A stretch of DNA of 22,369 nt from Haplomitrium mnioides (Eukaryota; Marchantiophyta; Haplomitriopsida; Calobryales), in the NCBI GenBank assembly GCA_049999725.1, contig JBNGIS010038287.1:1-22369 (forward strand). Direction: 5' to 3'. The first letter of the stretch is position 1. Each line of letters opens with the position of its first letter. The position numbers and the translations under genes are program-made. Shown in pieces: positions 17,225 through 22,369 of the stretch. The notes under the pieces are model-generated. The model saw only the letters and a list, made by a program, of their open reading frames with translations. It did no database searches and was not told the origin of the DNA.

Positions 17225-17290
17225 TATGTTTTGTATTTTGTGAGATTTGGGAAAAAAATTGTTATACATATATATGTTTTGTATTTTGTG
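17225..17290. repeat. Two exact 18-bp copies, 48-bp spacing
   Basis: TATGTTTTGTATTTTGTG occurs at 17225-17242 and 17273-17290. A looser relative (TATGTTTTGTGTTTTGTA) lies near 20403-20420. The two close copies suggest a local duplication. The distant one may be chance in TG-rich sequence. Confidence 0.5.
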
Positions 17291-17566
17291 GGAATTAGAG
17301 AGATATTTTTTGAGTTAGTAAACAACAAAAGATAATGCAAAACATTAATTAATTGACATGACACCTAAGCTACCAACCAAGCCAAGGAGACAAGCAAGAA
17401 AAAAGGGGTTAAAAATGAAGGGAGTAGATTGAGTGGATCCAATGGTGGAGATTGAAAGAAAGAAACTCTCGCGCGTGTGGGAGTTAGGGTCACCTTAAGA
17501 AAGAGAGGGAAATAGAAAAATTTCCCCCTCTCAGCCTAAGTTTTTTTTGTCACTTGTTTGCTTGTT

Positions 17567-18115
17567 GGAAGTGGCGCCACATGGGAGAGACTTCTTTTTC
17601 TTGGAGTTCATGGGAGAAGATGTGCTGAAGAGTTCTTGTTTCTTGAGAAACGTAGCTATGTTCTCATTTTTAATTTCGGTGAAGGAAAGTATGCAAGGGA
17701 GTTATGCAAAAAATACTAGATGAAGATCGGAGGAGGCAAGGTCTCACAGGCAACGGGGCATGACGACAGATTCACCCAGCAGTATGTTGTGAAATGAGCG
17801 GGTGGGTTCAGTGGGTCCTTGTGATAGATGGAGGAACAAAGCACTGCGATAGGGAGTTGTAGGTGTGGTGTGATGAGATTTGAGGAACGGCAACGCCAAA
17901 TGCGAGTTCCCAAAAGTGTTCTCATGATAGAGGAAATGTAGAGGACAAAATCAAGGGTCCTTGCAGTTTGCAGCGTTGAAGTAGCCGCCAGTTGATTCTT
18001 CAGCATAGCCGTGATTTCGAATGGAATGGACGAGTTGGAGGCAATGATGGTCTATGTCTCAATCGGGCCAAGAAAAGAAAATAAATTGCTGGGGAATGTA
18101 AAATCGATCGAATGA
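17567..18115 (+). pseudogene. Coding-like stretch, unidentified (captured sequence?)
   Basis: One phase reads for 182 codons with about seven stops, leaving runs of up to 50 residues (starting GSGATWERLLFLGVHGRRC; later ISNGMDELEAMMVYVSIGP). The stops (TAG, TGA) fit decayed Gln, Arg or Trp codons. Six bases after the terminal TGA, AAAAGGTAAGC at about 18117-18127 has the form of a 5' splice site, which would fit a captured host exon. I recognise no family, and chance is a real alternative. Confidence 0.25.
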
Positions 18116-18440
18116 AGAAAAGGTAAGCAATTACCTATAGGAGGGAGAGGCTGTACAAGGAATACTTCAGATGTTGATGGGGAATAGTAAGGATGCCTTC
18201 GTTGGTGTCGTTGGTCAAGCTCTATCTGCTGTAAATGGGCTGCATGTATTCGAGTTCAAGGTTGATAATCCTTCAGCGAGTAGGGAGGTCTTGTGAGCTT
18301 AGAAGGAGAGGCCCATAAAATCGGTGAGCACTCCAGATGGAGACTACAGGGTGCAAGGAAGAAGATAATTGCGAGGTGGGATTCTACGTCTAACATGCAA
18401 ATGGATAGGAAATAGATAAGGGAGATCTGGTTACATTGTA

Positions 18441-18869
18441 GCATTTCTCAAGCAGCCTTCATCCATCGTTGAGGCAGATTTGACGTCAAAGGAAGTGAAG
18501 ACCATCTTGGGTTGCGAAGCGATGGCATCTCCGTCTCCCCCTGCTGATACGATTACATGGGCTGTTGAATTGGAGGGAATTATGGCTGACAAGGTTGTTT
18601 GTGGAATTCTGTCACTACTTCTAAGATGAACAAAAGCAGTGCTTTGTGATTTCTGCGATGGCTTTCTACTTCTCCGATTCACGGTGAGGCAATCAATGGA
18701 GACATGTATGCATCATTTTGTGAGTATAAGAAGCAAACACTTTGCACGTTGGGATGATCTAGTATCAAGTACAACTATTCAGTGGAAGCAGAGCAATACA
18801 TCGTTGGATGGAGAGGAGCACACTAAAAAACTTCGTACATCAGCTGCTATTAGCGATGCGATAGGATGA
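18441..18869 (+). pseudogene. Coding-like stretch, 143 codons with one stop
   Basis: The single frame contains SSIVEADLTSKEVKTILGCE, VLCDFCDGFLLLRF and FARWDDLVSSTTIQWKQSN, interrupted once by TGA where CGA would give Arg. It ends at a TGA at 18867-18869. A second frame across the same bases is also moderately open, so the true phase is uncertain. Family unknown. Confidence 0.3.
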
Positions 18870-19615
18870 GCTTCATTGCATACATGTTTTGGGAGGCACA
18901 TCCTTCTCCAAGCCGATACTATTAGAGAACTATCAACCACCTTAGACAGAGCTGTAAAGTGGGAGCAAGAGTAGGGGTCTTTGCGGGAAAGATAAACGGG
19001 CTGAGATTGCTCAATCAGAGCAGGCTCAGCTCGATCAACTACTAAACCAAGGAGGATGCAAGCTAGCGGATTTTCTTTCTTACCTAGCTAAGGTGCGGGT
19101 GGTGCTGAGGAACACTTTGCTTTCTCCTTGCCCCAGTCTTCCACGAAATTCGAAGGTTGTGAGCTGCAAGATATGACCAATGCTAAGAAGGTGGTGGGGT
19201 TTGAATCGCTAGATCCACAATAGAGCACGTTAAGAGTGCTTGAAGGAGTAGAAGCAAAATAGGAAATATGTGCTTAGGTCAAGAATGACATTGATACCAG
19301 AATTGAATTCAAAAAGGAAGTAGAGGTTGTGCAAAGGGAGTGATTGCAACGAAGTCTGGTAGAGAGGAGGAGTGAGGAGAGAGAGGGAACAAGAACATTT
19401 TTGTAGGTGCTAGAATACCTTCAAGGGTACCGCATGCTGAATTTTTCCTACAACCAAGGGAGCAGAGGGGACAATGTGCTACAAAACTCGGTGATCTGTC
19501 AATTCAAGAAAATTGGGCGGTGCCATCCACTTTTTGCGCCCCATCTTATGAACATGCTTTGTTGCCCCTAGCATTCCTAAAACAAAAATCAATTAAAGGG
19601 AGGTGTGGAGTGGTG

Positions 19616-20327
19616 ATGAAGTTGAGTCTTGTGGATGAAGGAATGCATCGCGACTCGAATGTACTACGGTTGCGAGTAGTGGGTTTAAAATAGGAAGTGA
19701 CCGTTGGGCTGAATTAAAGGAAGGCAGTGGCAATGGACTCAAAGGGTGATTAGAGATCGGAAGGTGGCATTGAAGGTTGGATAAAGTAAAGTAGAAGGCT
19801 GAGTAAATATAAAGAAGGTACATGGCTATTGGAGGGAAGAAAAAAGTGGTGATAGTTAAAAGAAGAGTGGAATATTTGAGATATACACTTAGAGTAAGGG
19901 AGAAAGAAGGCTTGATTGAGGAGAATAGAAGATTGGAAAAAAGTAGAGAAATGAGAGGACTATTAGTAGGAGAGATGATTGATTGGAGAGTTAAGGAGTA
20001 GTGAAGAATAGGAAGGGCTGTGACTGTTGAAGAGGATAAGAAGATAGCTCCGGAATTTTAGAGTAGAGAAAAAAGGAGACCAGAAAATTGACACTTGCTG
20101 GAGGATTAATTGAAACATGACATAGAAGGAAGATAATAGGAGAGGAGTGATTTTGGATTGAAAATAGAGATCTGATCATTATAGCAACAAGGTTGGAGGG
20201 AAGAAGGGCAGAACCGACAATTACATTTCAAGAAGGACTCTTCTTAGTGCAATTTGGCTTACCAATTCGAAGATTCCATCCCAAGGTTTGGCTTATATGG
20301 CTGGTAGCTAAGGTAATAGAAAGTTGA
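19616..20327 (+). pseudogene. Coding-like stretch with a coiled-coil-like segment
   Basis: Three frame blocks follow one another. First, 19616-19850 starts MKLSLVDEGMHRDSN and has several stops. Second, an open frame with its own ATG at 19822 runs to 20001 (59 codons). It contains VEYLRYTLRVREKEGLIEEN, a charged heptad-like segment, and ends EMIDWRVKE. Third, 20151-20327 contains EPTITFQEGLFLVQFGLPI and a Trp-rich end (KVWLIWLVAK). Together they look like one decayed protein with frameshifts. I cannot name it. Confidence 0.3.
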
Positions 20328-21040
20328 ATATATTCATTTGTTATTTATTTGTTCGTGAGTAAAGTTCTATGTTCTGTTATTCTTTTTCCTTCCAATAGAT
20401 TATGTTTTGTGTTTTGTATTGGGAATCAAGTTGTGTGGAAGGTTAGAAAAATTCCATATTGAGGTTGGAGCTGTGTTTTGTGGGGAATGAGTATGGAAAG
20501 TTGAGTAGAAGTATTGATTGAGTGGGAACACAAGAGAGAATAGAGTAGAGTAGTGAGTCCTCGTTGTTTATGATTCCAAAAGGGAATCATATGACCTGAA
20601 ACTGTACTTGTGATTGGTGCTCATTTAAACCATTTTTCAGTAAAGTGCTATTCCTATTATTGCGTATACCTGTGATTTCATTTTTGCATCTATCTTGGTC
20701 TATCTTTCCTTGTCAAAACACCTAAAATCAGACGCATTTGAATTATTTCTTTTCAGTTATGAGTTACTATTCCTGAGCCAAGAGACACACCCGCATGCCA
20801 AAAAGTTGTTTGTAGGTCCTAAGCCGGTCTTAGGGGAAGAAGCACCCTCACGATCTCTTGTGTCCTGGTGGACCTCACTACCACCACGACCAAGAGTATC
20901 CCTAGATAGCTCGATCAGCGAAAGACCTTACCTCATCCCAATCCAGTAACGAAAATCCAGAAGTTAGGCATTAATATACTACAACCAAACCAAACCAATC
21001 TCAAAGGCAGGGCTCCTCCCCTTATGCCTTGAACCTCAAG

Positions 21041-22369
21041 ACCTAATAGGAAAGATTGGCAATCAGAGTTTTGGTGGACTCCGGAGCGGAAGAAAATTAT
21101 TTGTCATGAGCAATAGCCTTGAAGTTGAAATTACCAATTGAAAAAGAAGAGCACGGGGTTGTTGAAATGGCAAGTGGCCAAAGTGAGATTATTGAACGTC
21201 TCTCTCAAACTATAGCCATATATATAGGCAACTATAAAGAAAATTTGGAGTGGAAGATCACGACATTGGCGAGATATGATGTGATTCTTGGAATGAAATG
21301 GCTACGAAGATATAACCTGCAAGTAGATTGGCGTAAGAGGACACTCACGACTTCTCAATGGAAGATTCGGGAAGAGAGAGCACGACCTCATTCAAGGCAC
21401 CTACCATTATATGTGATTGGAGCACATTCCATCAAAAAACAAGATATAGTGTTTTTGAGGCTCATACGTGAACTCACAATTGAGAAAGAGGACTCAAAGC
21501 ATAAAGTTCCCCATGATCTTCAAGGTATTTTGAAGGAGTTTCATGACGTCTTTCCCCATGATTTACCCCATGGATTGCCGCCCAAAAGATGCATTGATCA
21601 TAAGATTGAGGTTTTTCCAGGAAGTATTCCACCATGCAAAGCCTTATATCGACTGCCTCCTCATGAACTCGAGGAATGCAAATCTCAAATTACTAAGTTG
21701 TTGTAGAAGGGGTTCATTCAGCCAAGTATATCTCCTTATGGTGCACCAGTATTATTTGTGAAGAAGAAAGATGGGAGTATGAGAATGTGTATCGACTATC
21801 GAGTACTCAACCAACAAACGGTGAAAAATAAATATCCATTACCTAGAATGGATGATTTGTTTGATCAACTTCAAGGAGAAATTTACTTCATAAAGTTAGA
21901 TTTGAGAAGCAGATATAATTAAATCCGAATTGCAAAAGGTGATGTGCAAAAAACAGCATTTCGAAGTCGATATTGGCATTTTGAATACCTTGTTATGCCT
22001 TTTGGATTAGCTAATGCTCCTGCCACATTTATGGGCCTTATGAATGATATTTTTTGATCTTATTTGGATAAGTTTGTTATTTTATTTTTGGATGACATTC
22101 TCATTTACAGCAAGAATCTTCAAGAGCATCAACAACACCTTTGTACGATATTAAAGGTACTTCGAAATCACAAGTTATATGTCAAGATGTCAAAATGTGA
22201 AATTGGAAAAAGGGAGGTGGACTACTTGGATTATTGTGTGAGTGCAGCAGGAATCCAAGTTATGGATGAGAAAGTAGAGGCAATTCACAAGTGGGAAGCT
22301 CCTAGTGATCACACATAACTACGAGGATTTTTGGGGCTAACCGGGTTTTATCGTCGATTTGTGAAAGGT
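21041..22369 (+). pseudogene. Element 2 protease and reverse transcriptase, partial
   Basis: One reading frame runs unbroken by indels to the window end. Protease: the active site VLVDSGAEENYLS (Asp codon 21077-21079) and the downstream YDVILGMKWLRRYN, typical of plant Ty3 elements. [58 protein letters not shown], the intact catalytic box FLDDILIYS and, at the edge, GFLGLTGFYRRFVKG. Nonsense codons are at 21044-21046, 21047-21049, 21107-21109, 21704-21706, 21920-21922, 22055-22057 and 22316-22318. Those at 21107, 21920, 22055 and 22316 stand exactly where relatives have Arg or Gln, so CGA to TGA and CAA to TAA explain them. RNase H and integrase lie outside the window. Confidence 0.88.

Larger units (their letters stand above)
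16677..21040 (+). other. Unexplained 4.3 kb between gag and protease
   Basis: The stretch is purine-rich on + and contains no LTR pair, no transposase and no RT that I can see. Several short frames read like decayed protein (17567-18115, 18441-18869, about 18990-19380, 19616-20327) without matching a family I know. The region nearest gag (16680-17540) is AT-rich and non-coding. From 20330 to 20690 it is AT-rich again and includes a perfect 8-bp-stem hairpin at 20570-20590. A frame at 20695-20949 with a Pro/Ser-rich end leads towards protease. It is best read as an old insertion or captured sequence. Confidence 0.5.
14551..22369 (+). mobile_element. Ty3/gypsy element 2, cut by window end
   Basis: The order is 5' LTR, primer-binding site, leader, gag, an unexplained 4.3 kb, protease and RT, all on +. 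Integrase, the polypurine tract and the 3' LTR would lie beyond the window. The RT (FLDDILIYS box, GFLGLTGFYRRFVKG) looks chromovirus-like. This cannot be settled without the integrase C terminus. A possible target-site copy AATAA precedes the LTR at 14546-14550. Confidence 0.85.

Noticed and set aside
20570-20590. Perfect 8-bp stem with a 5-base loop as a terminator or microRNA precursor
   Set aside because: The stem is too short for a plant microRNA precursor and has no T-run or coding context. It is probably chance.
16784-21040. Nested LTR element inside element 2
   Set aside because: I looked for two matching LTRs at the ends of this interval and found no convincing pair. Only a weak primer-binding-site-like word remains, listed as a low-interest finding.

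Overview
The window looks like nuclear DNA from a plant with a large, transposon-rich genome. A gymnosperm is my guess, from the old, heavily decayed Ty3/gypsy elements and the lack of any intact host gene; this is inference. I recognise no complete functional gene, tRNA or rRNA. A run of exactly 100 Ns (3920-4019) marks an assembly gap.

Layout. (1) 1-437: end of an unidentified coding-like frame on +. (2) 438-1230: no clear gene. (3) About 1231-12597: a decayed Ty3/gypsy element on the minus strand. Its gag-pol (about 10553 down to 4292) keeps one reading frame for about 5.7 kb but carries about 20 nonsense codons. It lies between two direct repeats (2374-about 4435 and 10546-about 12597) that differ at roughly one base in ten by eye. 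The repeats hold more than an LTR: each carries the end of pol, the polypurine-tract region (in the gap on the left) and LTR-like sequence. The arrangement is therefore pol-end/LTR/gag-pol/LTR, a tandem or recombined structure. On the right the LTR runs straight into gag, with no primer-binding site. (4) 12601-14450: an unidentified decayed gene on + (12806-about 14265) whose middle resembles a ParB-type N-terminal domain. It is bordered on both sides by a 24-bp minisatellite whose best units are perfect 6-6-6 hairpins. One more unit sits at 390-413. (5) 14551-22369: a second Ty3/gypsy element on +, cut by the window end. It has a 498-bp 5' LTR (TGTAA...TTACA) with a U3 array of G-box-like motifs, an initiator-Met primer-binding site, gag with one CCHC knuckle, then 4.3 kb of unexplained DNA where protease should follow, then protease and RT.

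Nearly all inactivating changes can be read as C-to-T or G-to-A transitions. In several places the two copies of the direct repeat prove this directly, which fits long silencing by cytosine methylation followed by deamination. The points most worth a second look are the ParB-like gene with its hairpin minisatellite, the tandem structure of element 1, the unexplained 4.3 kb inside element 2, and a 112-codon frame kept free of indels in both LTR copies.
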